From assembly GCA_001970855.1 (NCBI GenBank), contig LSSN01002304.1, positions 1 through 30,995 of the forward strand: 30,995 nt of DNA, in the 5' to 3' direction. The notes below the pieces were generated by a model that was not told the origin of the DNA, did no database searches, and was given only the letters and a program-made list of their open reading frames with translations. Shown in pieces: positions 21,791 to 30,995 of this stretch. The stretch comes from Smittium culicis (Eukaryota; Kickxellomycota; Harpellomycetes; Harpellales; Legeriomycetaceae). Made by a program: the position numbers and the translations under genes. Each line of letters begins with the position of its first letter. Position 1 is the first letter of the stretch.

Positions 21791-22403
21791 ATGAACTTCA
21801 ATTATAACTCAATCTAAATTTTAATTTAAATTTAGCTCCAATGAACCTCAAAATTTACAACTATTCGCTCTTTAGGAATTTAGTCGTACTAGAATCTTAA
21901 CTCTAGATTTAACATAAGAAAACTATACATAGTGTTTTACCAAGGGTGATCACTATGCAGACTTATACGACTGAGATCTAGACTATTAATGCGAATCCTG
22001 AAGTATGGAGAATGGACTTAGCAAAAATTAATTAATCATGAATATTTATGCCGCCACAATTAGAAGCTTATACTACAGTTCTAGAAGTGACTGTATTATT
22101 ATGCTAAGTTCAAAAATTAATAGAATTTACTTGTGCAAGTTTTACTATTTTGTATTTATTATTTATTATATATATACCGAGTGTGCCCAAAAATTGGGAA
22201 TCTCTCTCGCCATTTTATTCCTTTTAATATAATACAAAAATTCACATTTTAAAGTCTTTATTTAACTTGCTTGTAAAATAAATCAACGTACGATATAAAC
22301 AAATACTATTACACTATTGATATATTTAACTAGTATGAAGTAATCTATAATTAACATATTAATTACGAGCTTCTACCGAAAATATAACTTGCAGTAGTAT
22401 TCA
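21791..22403. other. AT-rich segment after repeat copy B, no gene recognised
   Basis: No coding signal. CCCAAAAATTGGGAATCTC (22188-22206) contains a CCCAA/TTGGG inverted repeat and resembles the terminal motif of some Tc1-like elements, but no partner copy is found in the window. Confidence 0.3.
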
Positions 22404-22772
22404 GTGGACTACACGAATTTAATGTTTTTTTATTTTATTAAAACCTATTACTACTCTAAAAACTCCCCGATTTCTGAATCCCCCTGTTTGTCAGTAGAAA
22501 CCACCCCTTCAATTCATGGGGCTGATTTCATTGAAAATGAACCCACTACCGAAAGATGCACTATTCAAATTGTCGCAGAAACAGTTACCGACAACAATGA
22601 CGACGAGAACATCCAGGAAGGGTTCTTAGGAACCGCGTCCTTCCCGTTAACACCTATTCATCCCAAATCTATACAAAAATTAATTCAACTACTTTGTAAC
22701 TCGGACTCTGCATTTCTTTGGACTACTGGAAAATTTAAGCTTATTCTATTCTATTCTATTATATATTATTAA
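22404..22772 (+). other. Unrecognised acidic ORF (122 codons)
   Basis: Starts ATG 22404 and ends TAA 22770-22772. Residues about 20-100 are of balanced composition: Ser/Pro/Thr-rich, then acidic (N-N-D-D-E-N), then P-L-T-P-I-H-P-K-S-I-Q-K-L-I-Q-L-L. The two ends are AT-driven hydrophobic runs and may not be coding. It lies in the foreign segment within the DIRS element, after repeat copy B, so it could be the Gag N-terminus of that inserted element. No domain recognised. The AT-rich 180 bases after it lead into DIRS RT. Confidence 0.3.
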
Positions 22773-22959
22773 TAAATCTACAAATTTTCTTATGTCAAAG
22801 AAAACTTATAAATAATCTGTTTATTTCTTTACTTTTTTTCTTCATCTGACAAAAATTGTCTTACCTCTCTACAGTCTATTTAATAAAAGATAACTATTAA
22901 ATATCAAGTAAGTAACATCTGACTTACTATAATACTCTTAAAATTATACATTTTACTCA

Positions 22960-24950
22960 TGTCTCTCCCAATCTTGACAACGCCGCATCCAAAAACCACT
23001 CCACGAAGACAAATTTTCGCAGAAGAGGCCGCGGCAGGATAAAGGGATATAAATAGATCCCAAGGCCGGCCCCCCGGTAGGGGGTCGCCTCGCGATGTTC
23101 CATTCTACATGAGCTAGAACTACGTACAGCCATTGGGTCTGCAACATCGTCGAGAAAGGATTCAAGATTTCGATCAGGAAGAAGGAACCAATGGCGAAGG
23201 CTTCGTCGACATCAGTTAACGGGACCGCCGCCGATGAATCACCACTCACGGCGTTACAAGGGGAAGATGGCCGCCGCCGCCCATTCCATACTGACGAACT
23301 AAATTGCCTCGCTAATGTCAAAGAAGACGATCGAACAGGTGAAATCACGGAGCCTAGGATTCTATATCAACTTGTTTGTAATTCCAAAAAAGATAGGGAG
23401 ACTCAGATCAGTCCTGAACCTGAGAAAGCTGAATATTCACTTCGAAGAGAGAGATTTCAAGATGGATTCATTGGTTTTGATCTGCCACTTAATCAGCAGA
23501 AAGGATTTCTTTACTTCCCTGGATCTGAAGGATGCAATTATGATCATCCTGATCCACGTATCCTGAAGAAAGTACTTCCGCTTCTATTGGAATGGGCAGT
23601 TCTACCAATTCCGTGTTCTCCCGTTCAGCCTTTCTCTGATACTACACACATTAAATAAAGTTCTGCGCCCAGCATTGACATTGGCGATGTCACAAGGGAT
23701 CAGAATAACTGCGTATCTAGACGACCTACTTATAGTCGGAGAATCGAACGACCAATTTTTGTTGAATACGGACCTGATGTATAGCAAGATATTTGAGCTT
23801 GGGTACAAAATAAATATGGAGAAATCAGTTACGACTCCGTCACATTCCGTAACCCATCTGGTTATGATAATCAACTCCCGCAAGATGAGACTAAAGGTAC
23901 TTTGAAAAGATTTTGAAAACGGTATCAATGACATCGAAATGCCTTGTCAGCTTTATAGGAAAAGCACGAGCGATGTCGATAGCCTTACTGCCGGGCAGAC
24001 TAGTGTTGAGGAGACTAATAGAATTGAAGAATATATGTATCTCTAAGAAGAAATCATTGACATCGACTGTTACACTGACAGAGCCAGAAGCCCAGAGCCT
24101 GTTACTTTGGGTACACAAATTGAAAGCATGTAACGGCCAATCCTTCCTTCCAGAGAATCCGGAGCTGAAAGTCTTTACAGATACCAGTGAAACTGCATGA
24201 GTTATAGTAGTTGTGTCTCAATACTACTCATGAGTATGGAGTTCCACAGAAGTGTTGATGAAATCAATTCGAAAGAATTGCTGACAATGTTATACGCGCT
24301 ACAGCTTCAGAGAGTTGTCCGTGATCATTTCTGATCTATTCAGACAACACTACGACCTTGGTTTACGTCAGAAAGTTTCGCGGAACCAAATCCTCGGAGC
24401 TACTGAAAATCAAAGAACGTATTTGGAACCACTGTCTGGATACAAATACCCGTCCTCATGCCACGTATGTTACAACTAGCATGAATCCAGCGGATGCACC
24501 GAGCAGGCTCACCGATCAGACGGAGTGGTCATTTTCAGACCAAGCTATCTAGAAGATATCTCTCCTTTATCAAAAGCACGATTTGGACTTATTCGCGTTG
24601 AGGACGAACAGGAAGGTGGGAACCTACTACAGTTGGTTCCGAGACAACAAGTCTGTGCGGCAGCACTCCCTAGAACACAGCTGTTAAGGATGTTTCAACC
24701 CTTACGGATGCCCTCCCTGGTATCTGATCGGCAAAAAAATCCATAAAATCAAATGGGAGCGCATAACCATAACACTGGTCACTCCGTTATGGAAAAAAAA
24801 ATATAAGGTACCAGAGTTTTCTGAGTATGTCGGCAGAACAACCACTAGTTTTTCAAGCGACAACGGTGATACCAGATCCAGAAAGCAGAAAATATGCACT
24901 ATCCAAAAACAAGGCGTGGAGTTTGATGGCTTATAGGATCAGCGGATCAT
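22960..24950 (+). pseudogene. DIRS reverse transcriptase and RNase H
   Basis: Starts with an RG-rich run near 23020, then P-P-V-G-G-R-L (about 23074) and W-V-C-N-I-V-E-K-G-F, which lead into RT in DIRS elements. RT proper: I-P-K-K-I-G-R-L-R-S-V-L-N-L (about 23370), F-T-S-L-D-L-K-D-A (23520), F-R-F-Y-W-N-G-Q-F (about 23580), L-P-F-S-L-S, and I-T-A-Y-L-D-D with the catalytic YLDD at 23714-23725 intact. RNase H: F-I-G-K-A-R-A-M, F-T-D-T-S-E-T-A (24174-24197), R-I-W-N-H-C and N-P-A-D-A-P-S-R (about 24484-24507), then P-P-W-Y-L-I. Stops (TGA 23110, 23564, 24198, 24231; TAG about 24550) and frame changes disrupt it. Confidence 0.85.
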
Positions 24951-25905
24951 CCATAAAGCACAATTTCTATCAGATAAAGCCATTAACATTATCTTTTCAA
25001 ACCAAAGTTCTGCCAAACGTCGATACAGGTACTATAATACTTGAAAATAAAATTATATAATATCATATCTACAACGCAGGTGGATCTCCTATACAGGATA
25101 AGTATATTTTCAACTATTTAGCTGAAATATTCATAGCCAATAAGCCAAGTTTAAATACTACCAAAGCCTAAAAATGCAATATCTAGCTTAATAGAGGATT
25201 CTGAAGAAATAGACAAAATCACCGTGTCTCACAGAGTTTCAAAGTGCAATAAATGGCACCGAAATAAAATCTTTCGTTAGACCAACGATTTATATTTCTC
25301 CCGTGATCATAAGACTAAGGGAATGGGGAAGAACACAATAACCGGATTTCTCACAACTTACATCAAAGACGTGTTAATTATTGGGTTTGTGTGGGTTTCT
25401 TCGTGCTATTGACATCCATCGTAAATATGATTCCAAAACTACAATACATAATGGAATCCTAAAGATGGTAATTATATCTCCAAAAGAAAAGTGTAATAGT
25501 AAGCTAATCGAGCGCTCTTACGAGATTAAAAGCATTCAGACACAATTTTATGCCCAGTATTGGCTTACAAAATTTACAAAGAAAAAGTAGTATATAATCC
25601 ATATCCTTTATCACAAATCAACAATAACGCAGATACTGTTAATATTCTGATCAGAAATGCTAGAAATCACAATCTCCCGTTATCTATGGATAGCATTACT
25701 AGTCATATCCACAATTTATCGGGACTTATGCAGTGACCCCCTTATACGCTATAACTAAGTTTCGGGCTATTGGGGCGACTCTAGCTGTAGCATCAAATGT
25801 TTCAGCAGATAATATAGTCTCACATGCATTTTGATTCAATTATGACATGTTCGACACTTATTATTGCTTAAACCGTAGCACCCAGTAAGAAATTACAGCC
25901 GCGGT
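24951..25905 (+). pseudogene. DIRS tyrosine recombinase
   Basis: Would integrate the circular cDNA. The core-binding start is L-S-D-K-A-I-N-I-I (about 24970) and R-R-Y-R-Y-Y-N-T (25018-25041), then N-Y-L-A-E-I-F near 25115. The catalytic region follows with L-G-L-C-G-F-L-R-A-I-D-I-H-R (Arg at 25402-25404) and K-M-V-I-I-S-P-K-E-K-C-N. After a frame change it continues F-R-A-I-G-A-T-L-A-V (Arg at 25763-25765), I-V-S-H-A-F (His at 25823-25825) and M-F-D-T-Y-Y with the nucleophile among the tyrosines at 25859-25864. TGA at 25832-25834 stands where a Trp is expected. This R...R...H...Y order confirms the DIRS assignment. Confidence 0.85.
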
Positions 25906-25932
25906 GCTACCTCTGGGTCAACTTAATAAGAA

Positions 25933-26016
25933 CACCCTATGAGATATAATGTAAAATTAATCGAGACCTTTAGGGCGAAAATTAATTACTATTATATGAA
26001 TAGGGTGGTCATATTA
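25933..26016 (+). repeat. DIRS internal complementary region
   Basis: Lies between recombinase and right terminal repeat. Bases about 25940-26016 match the reverse complement of about 26180-26255 (shared GTAAAATTAATCGAG, TTTAGGG, ATTATATGAATA and GTGGTCATATTAA landmarks). Within it, CACCCTATGAGATATAAT (25933-25950) pairs imperfectly with the strand ending ATAGGGTG at 26007. DIRS elements use such a region to template completion of their termini through a circular intermediate. Confidence 0.75.
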
Positions 26017-26050
26017 AGATCCGCCCACCAGTCCCTAAAACTTACCTTGA

Positions 26051-26255
26051 AAAAGATGTTAAGGATAGCATTTACTATACTTTCAGTAATTATAGGAAAA
26101 TTTTTTTTAGCTTATTTCATTACGTAATAAAAATTTTATAGTTTTTGGAAGTTTGGTATATTATCCAATAAAAGCTGAGTACATTTAATATGACCACAGT
26201 ATTCATATAATATTAATTAATCTTGGCCCTAAAAGGCTCGATTAATTTTACAATA
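26051..26255 (-). repeat. DIRS right inverted terminal repeat
   Basis: Reverse complement of the left repeat (20014-20183) across 26051-26214. The outer part, about 26180-26255, also pairs with the internal complementary region. The outer boundary near 26255 is approximate. Confidence 0.8.
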
Positions 26256-26613
26256 ATATTAATGAGAATTATTATGGCCATTTAAATCGGTAATTAAGAA
26301 ATTTACTGAGCGGCAAAATAGAAGTGAATTATAAATTTTTTATTTCAATAAAATTTAAAAAAAACCAATCTAAACTAAAATTTTACCGAAAATTATGTCT
26401 GTATATTCTTCCTTATCAAATAATTACTTAATAACTATCAAATTTTATAACTTTATTTTAATTTATAAAATATTATTATCGCAATACGAAATATCGAATA
26501 TTATCACCTCAATTCGACTACACCGGAGAATAAGAACCAAATGAACACCAAAGGAAAGTGATGTGGAACTAGAAATCAAACGACGCGACTAAATCGACGA
26601 GGACTTCTTCCTT
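26256..26613 (+). other. AT-rich DNA and probable 3' end of the Gypsy coding region
   Basis: The first 250 bases are AT-rich without signal. From about 26520 composition returns to the Gypsy level, and a frame ending I-D-E-D-F-F-L-R-E-G-N runs into the purine tract. An acidic D-E-D-F-F-x-x-G-G-type ending right before the polypurine tract is common in fungal Gypsy elements. This supports it as the displaced end of the element interrupted at about 20 kb. Confidence 0.45.
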
Positions 26614-26624
26614 AGGGAGGGGAA
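26614..26624 (+). promoter_or_regulatory. Polypurine tract
   Basis: AGGGAGGGGAA ends exactly at the base before the 3' LTR (TGTCAGC). This is the primer site for plus-strand DNA synthesis in LTR retrotransposons, and it fixes the LTR start. Confidence 0.75.
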
Positions 26625-26958
26625 TGTCAGCAATTAGAGTAATTTCTATAGGAATATTATAATTATGTAATATCATAACATATTATATAATTAATTATAG
26701 ACAGAGAAGACAGAAAAAGGAAAATTTTGGATTCGGATATAAATATTCGAATCCAAAGATCACAATGAAAAAACACGCTTAGTTCCAAAACGGAACTGAG
26801 TCTCATTTTATATTTTATAAGTAGTAAATTACTATATAATAAATCTTGATACAACCATTTGAAGATATATTTTATTTTATCAGAATGAGTTACACTCACT
26901 ATTTGAGAGATAGGACCGTATGGGCGGCCCGTTGCGTAGCAAAATGTGTGGCGCAGCA
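26625..26958 (+). repeat. 3' LTR of the Gypsy element
   Basis: About 334 bp, TGTCAGCAATT...GCAGCA, aligned along its length with 14415-14746. Differences concentrate in two AT-rich spots (near 26675-26695 and 26895-26910). The TATAAATA hairpin (26729-26754), the covarying stem-loop (26777-26801) and the CCG(T)/GCGG hairpin (26916-26927) are all kept. The flank after it is CGACTCAG. Confidence 0.8.
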
Positions 26959-28644
26959 CGACTCAGAGTTAGCGCCGATTATGTTATGAATTGATTTGAT
27001 TTGATTTCTCATTAATTTTAATTAATTCCTAGGCCTAATTTTCTAATCGAATTATTTTAATTAAAGGTAGTATAAAATTATTGATTCTAATAATTAACAA
27101 CTAATTCTTTATATTTCTTTTTATATTAATAAAAAATATTAGAATTAGTATTACTGGAGAAAGTTTTTCAATAGGTGTAAAAGTGACATCCAAAAAAGAT
27201 ATTTCCATGGACTTTGGTAATGAGAAAAAAAGATATACCTAGCTGGCTATTAGAACCAAATTTTTATATAAATATCCTAGAGGATTATTATGGTTTAACA
27301 TTAATTAATGTACTGAATCTTTTTATCTATCACATTATTTAAAAACTTTATAATTAATTTTAAATCGTAATTATTATTTTACTATAAAGAAATGTAATTT
27401 ATAATAGTAAATATCAATATGAATAAATGACATATCAAAAAATTTTTCACTTATAAATTATTGTAAAGAGTTTCTATATTAGAATGAAAAGAGATTCGAT
27501 ATTATATGTATTCCAAAGCATATTGTATAAATTGTTAGGGTCTTCGAATTTTTCAAAATATGCGAAATAGATAAAATAAAGAAACATAAAAAATTTTATG
27601 AAAATTAATAACACAGTTTATTTTTTGAATTTGACTACCGATTCTTATTTATACAAAGAATTGAAATCATATTAAAGATAAAATTACAAATTCGAAGCTT
27701 ATATTAGGAACTTTTTTATAAAGGAAAGATATATTTATTATTGAAATTAATGTATAATCTGGAAATATAATATATTTAATCTATAATTTTAGTTTTAATG
27801 ATTTTTAGTTTGTTTATATCTTTTACATTTATTTATTACTTTGATTTAAATAAAAAGCATAATTAAAATTTCAAAATTTTAGCTCAAATAGCAAGAAAAT
27901 TTATTAAAACTTTAACCATTACTTGAAATATAAAATTATAAATCAAAATATCGTTTAAAAAGTTTAATAATTAATCACGGACAATAAAAATATTTTAAAT
28001 TTTTACCTGTTGATATCATAATTTCAAGTTAAATACTACAAAGAGCTCAATAAAATTTGTGTATAAAATATTCTGTATTAATTCAAACTCCTTTCGAAAA
28101 TAACAGTATTAGTGCGTTAATAGCTACATAAAAATCAAAAATCAAAAAACAGCAAATATTAACTATTGGAGATGAATTTCTATTTGAAAGCATTTGTGGA
28201 AATAATAACTTCATCTGCGATTATCGATATTGCTCTGAATATGATGCAGTCGATTGAATCTGTAATATTTAATTAGTTAGTATTACAATATGCAAAAAAA
28301 TAAATCTTGACAATAAAATTAAAATAAAAAAAATAAAGTACCAGATTTTTACGAAAATAAATTAGGGTTAGGTTAACATGCCAAAAATATTAATATAGCC
28401 AATTTAATTGCGCAATTCCTATTGTCTCTACTGGAAAATAAGAATAAAGAATTTCCATTACATCTGTGTACTAGAAAACCCATAAGCATATAACAGATTA
28501 AAACACAAAGATTATTTATATATAGGGCTTTGCATACGATTTTATAAAAGTTTTTTACAAATTTCTAAAACGCGCAAACAAATTTCTAAAAAAATTTCAT
28601 GACGCGTTTAAAAAAGTTTTTTCCCTAGTTATGTAATTACAACC
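26959..28644. other. AT-rich stretch, no gene recognised
   Basis: Stops in every frame. Small items: three GATTT units at 26993-27007 (reverse complement of the AAATC array unit); a mostly open frame near 27160-27350 and another near 28165-28250 with no known motif; TTAGGGTTAGGTTA at 28362-28375; and a 14-bp direct repeat ACAAATTTCTAAAA at 28557-28570 and 28578-28591. Confidence 0.4.
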
Positions 28645-28749
28645 CAAATTCATTTCCTATGGTATCAAACTAATTTCCAATTTTCCCAAACTAATTTTTA
28701 ATTGTCCCAAAGTCAATAACAGTTGAGCCAAACAAATTTCAAAATCACG
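28645..28749 (+). repeat. Degenerate 21-bp tandem repeat, five units
   Basis: Five consecutive 21-bp units each starting CAAA: 28645, 28666, 28687, 28708 and 28729. Units two and three are closest (CAAACTAATTT...). The others share the CAAA start and A/T-rich middle but are strongly diverged. The period is constant with no indel. Confidence 0.6.
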
Positions 28750-29633
28750 TATTTGTATGAAAAAATATTATTATCTGAATTATAAAAAATTTGAAAAAGA
28801 CTTTCTATTAATAATTTATTATTATTATTTCTCATGCTTTTTAATTATTATTCATACTGTAATTGCTAAGATAATTTGGGTTATTTTTATTAGTATTTAA
28901 TTTAATAATATAAAAGAAGAGAAGAAATAAAGGACTAAAGACTAGGACTAAGGCAAGAACTAAGACTAGGAAACTAGAACGAGAATATGTGTTGAAAAGC
29001 TTAGCCTTTCCATGAGGTCGACTAAGCTTCTCTTTATATATGTTTTTAGGTATTAGTTTATTTGGGTGGTTTGTTATATAGCAATGCTGTTGGGATTGTC
29101 TATATAAAAATTTAGTGTAAAGCCTTCCATATCATTGCCCGGTGGAACAATAGGAATTGTGCTCATTACGCATACTCTTTATTTTTTTTTACCTCCCTTC
29201 ATTTTCTCTTATTTTTCCATTTCTATTTTTCTTTCATTCTATATAATATAAAATATTCTTTTGAAAGCTTTGAAATAGATCGAAAACAACAACAACAATT
29301 ACTACTACTACAATTTTAAATAATATTCGAATTCAAAATCGACGATAAAATAAAAATCTTATTCCTCGATAATATAAACTTTTTTTTGAAAATTAATTTT
29401 ATATATTAGCAATCTTGATAATTTCTATTTTGATTTATTATAAAATAATAAATCTTGTCATTTACATATAACACCGTGCTAAATTTATTACAAAGTTGAT
29501 TTTGATTAATTAATACTATTTAATTGATAATATATTATAATCTTTAATATTTATAAATAAATTTTAAATAATTAATAAAAATATCATGACTGTTCAATTA
29601 TTTCTCTTTTGTTTGACATCATAAAATATTTTA
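28750..29633. other. AT-rich stretch with a hairpin, no gene recognised
   Basis: Nothing coding. An 11-bp inverted repeat with one mismatch (GAAAAGCTTAG at 28994-29004, CTAAGCTTCTC at 29022-29032) encloses a 17-nt loop in a slightly GC-richer patch (28920-29160). The mariner 3' end and terminal repeat should lie here, but I could not identify them. Confidence 0.35.
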
Positions 29634-30580
29634 TCATATCTTATAATATCCTATGCAATCTTCCCTAGAGGCACTATCAAATCCTTGATCTATCATTTCA
29701 AGTAGATCAGATTCATTCTCAATCTTAACATACCTTACGTGATTTTCAACTTTAGAAAATAAATTTTCAATTGGGCTTAAAAATAGCGAGTAAGGAGATA
29801 AATATAGCAATTTAAAGTTTTTACTTTCTATATATGTTCTTACAGCTAAATTTTTATGAAAACCTACGTTATACATTACGAGTATTCCCTGGGTTACACC
29901 GATGTTATTTATATCAATAATCAATTCTTGAATGTATAATTTGAATGTATCCGAATTGTAAGCTATTTTTCTTGGCTTGAAAAATTTATACCCATTTTTA
30001 TTGACTGTGCAACAAGTTGAAATATTTCTTGGTCGAATTCTGCCGGTTATAGATATCTTGAGATGTCCCTCTTTTAGACCTTCTATACAGTGGTCTCAAT
30101 ATTACCGAAAATCCCGCTTCATCAACAAAATAAAATTCCTCTTTTTCAAACAAAATTTTGAAATCTAGAAATTTTTTTGCATATTGTTCCCTAATGTTTA
30201 TATTTTCTTCATCATTTCTTTTCTCTGATATGATTTTAATTCTATTAATATTATAAAAAAATCGTGTGCAGCATCTTTGGACTGTAGATTTAGACAATTC
30301 TACTCCAAAACCTTCTTTCACTTTTTCTTTCAACTCATCCAATCGAAGAGTGCAATCTTTATCAAGACAGTTTAGAATATAAAATCCAAAACTTAGGTTA
30401 CTTTTTTTTTTTCATTGACCCTCCTTTTGGAATAGAATTTATTTTTGACTCATTTTGATACGCTTTTATTATTTTATAAACAGTGCAAGTTTTTATTTTG
30501 AGATCTTCAGAAATATCTTTTGATGATTTTCCTCGATTACAGCTGTCAATAATCCTATTTCTGTCTTATTGCACATAGTT
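29634..30580 (-). pseudogene. Tc1/mariner-type transposase (minus strand)
   Basis: Cut-and-paste transposase of about 315 codons. Reading the minus strand: a helix-turn-helix (R-N-R-I-I-D-S-C...T-C-T-V-Y-K-I-I) at about 30575-30440 ends in I-P-K-G-G-S, followed by T-L-R-L-D-E-L-K-E-K-V (about 30350). The catalytic domain begins F-Y-F-V-D-E-A-G-F (first Asp near 30120). After a frame change near 30000 comes I-L-V-M-Y-N-V-G-F-H, where the second catalytic Asp of the usual M-D-N is Tyr. Next is L-S-P-Y-S-L-F-L-S-P-I-E-N-L-F-S-K (usual P-Y-S-P-x-L-N-P-I-E). Two open stretches (29998-30342 and 29634-29924) plus the shifted N-terminus make one decayed gene. It is less decayed than the LINE or hAT. 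Confidence 0.8.
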
Positions 30581-30825
30581 TTATAAGCCATTTTTTTAAA
30601 TAATAATAAAGTTATACTTTTGAATAATATTTTAGAATGTATTTTATATCTATAGCTTAAATTAATTATGATTAAAATAATATATGTTGGATAATATTAT
30701 TAGAATTTTTTAGTTTTTTTATTAATACAAGTAAATCTTAAAAAAAATAATATATAAAAATCCTGTACCCTCCCCTCTTTCAGTACTCTAGTTAATTTAT
30801 ATCCACTATGAGCGATCCAGCATTC

Positions 30826-30925
30826 GATATTATTAATATTTAAATAAAGTTTAAAATATAATTATATAAATTATTTGATATTATTAATATTTAAATAAAG
30901 TTTAAAATATAATTATATAAATTAT
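30826..30925 (+). repeat. 51-bp tandem duplication
   Basis: Unit 30826-30876 (GATATTATTAATATTTAAAT...) is repeated from 30877 to about 30925 without a visible difference, so this is a recent duplication. It is very AT-rich. It lies about 250 bp beyond the mariner start and may mark its end, but no inverted repeat was found. Confidence 0.95.
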
Positions 30926-30995
30926 TATTTGATCACATTAAATAGCATTTTTTAAGAGTTAGTATGCTTAATATAAAAATTTGGAAATGACTTTG

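Larger units (their letters stand above)
20014..26255 (+). mobile_element. DIRS-type tyrosine-recombinase retrotransposon, decayed
   Basis: DIRS elements move through a circular cDNA joined to the genome by a tyrosine recombinase rather than a DDE integrase. All parts are present in order: left inverted terminal repeat, Gag (20267-21049), RT-RNase H (about 22960-24950), tyrosine recombinase (about 24951-25905), internal complementary region (25933-26016) and right inverted terminal repeat (26051-26255). It lies inside the Gypsy element. A roughly 1.8-kb foreign segment (about 21.1-22.95 kb) separates Gag from RT. The outer ends are approximate. Confidence 0.85.
14415..26958 (+). mobile_element. 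Ty3/Gypsy LTR retrotransposon, decayed, carrying a nested DIRS element
   Basis: Two similar LTRs in direct orientation flank gag, zinc knuckle, protease, RT, RNase H and integrase in Ty3/Gypsy order (integrase after RNase H), and a purine tract sits directly before the 3' LTR. The roughly 12.5-kb span far exceeds the usual 5-6 kb because a DIRS element (about 20014-26255) lies between the integrase end and the 3' end. The LTRs differ at roughly 10% of positions by hand alignment, so the insertion is old, or the two LTRs derive from different copies. The five bases outside each LTR (14410-14414 and 26959-26963) do not match, so no target duplication is demonstrable. Confidence 0.75.

Noticed and set aside
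22188..22206. Tc1-like terminal motif CCCAAAAATTGGGAATCTC
   Set aside because: Short and single; no inverted partner or transposase nearby.
22953..23348. Minus-strand ORF of 131 codons
   Set aside because: Antisense shadow of the DIRS RT N-terminal region, whose plus-strand motifs are clear.
14410..26967. Possible target-site duplication CCAGA / TCAGA around the Gypsy element
   Set aside because: It requires extending the 3' LTR past its TG...CA end, and one base differs. Not supported.
28362..28375. Telomere-like TTAGGGTTAGGTTA
   Set aside because: Only about two units, with no array. This is expected by chance at low frequency and is not evidence of a telomere.

Overview
The window is AT-rich eukaryotic DNA and looks like a graveyard of transposable elements. 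I found no intact host gene, rRNA, tRNA, CRISPR array or bacterial-type operon. Almost all of the protein-like signal comes from five transposon classes: a LINE, a hAT element, a Ty3/Gypsy LTR retrotransposon, a DIRS-type tyrosine-recombinase retrotransposon and a Tc1/mariner element. All of them carry stops, frameshifts or lost catalytic residues. An AT-rich genome carrying DIRS, Gypsy, hAT, LINE and mariner copies together fits an early-diverging fungus (for example a mycorrhizal or zoosporic lineage). That is inference, and another AT-rich eukaryote is possible.

Layout. (1) About 1.56-9.18 kb is a LINE split in two. Its endonuclease start lies at 1562-2189 and its endonuclease end plus reverse transcriptase at 7690-9175. 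Between them sits a decayed hAT transposase (3560-4565 and 5984-6115). The hAT remnant is itself interrupted by a GC-richer, retroelement-like piece (4800-5480) with a broken acidic ORF. (2) About 9.2-12.3 kb is AT-rich DNA with no gene I can recognise. (3) 12.35-13.5 kb is a diverged dispersed repeat (copy A), split by a 0.58-kb GC-rich insert. (4) 14415-26958 is a Ty3/Gypsy element with LTRs at both ends, a gag-protease-RT-RNase H-integrase region up to about 19.35 kb, and a polypurine tract before the 3' LTR. A DIRS element (about 20.0-26.26 kb) is nested in its 3' part, with inverted terminal repeats, an internal complementary region, Gag, RT-RNase H and tyrosine recombinase. A second copy of the dispersed repeat (copy B) and an unrecognised acidic ORF sit inside the DIRS element. 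(5) 27-29.6 kb is AT-rich with small tandem repeats. (6) 29.6-30.6 kb is a mariner-type transposase on the minus strand.

The most informative observations are: two compensatory base-pair changes in a stem-loop between the two Gypsy LTRs; the recognisable DIRS terminal architecture inside another retroelement; two stacks of nested insertions that give a relative chronology; a 7-bp duplication that explains one gag frameshift; and a perfect (AAATC)24 array. I see no convincing new functional system. The interest lies in element structure and decay.
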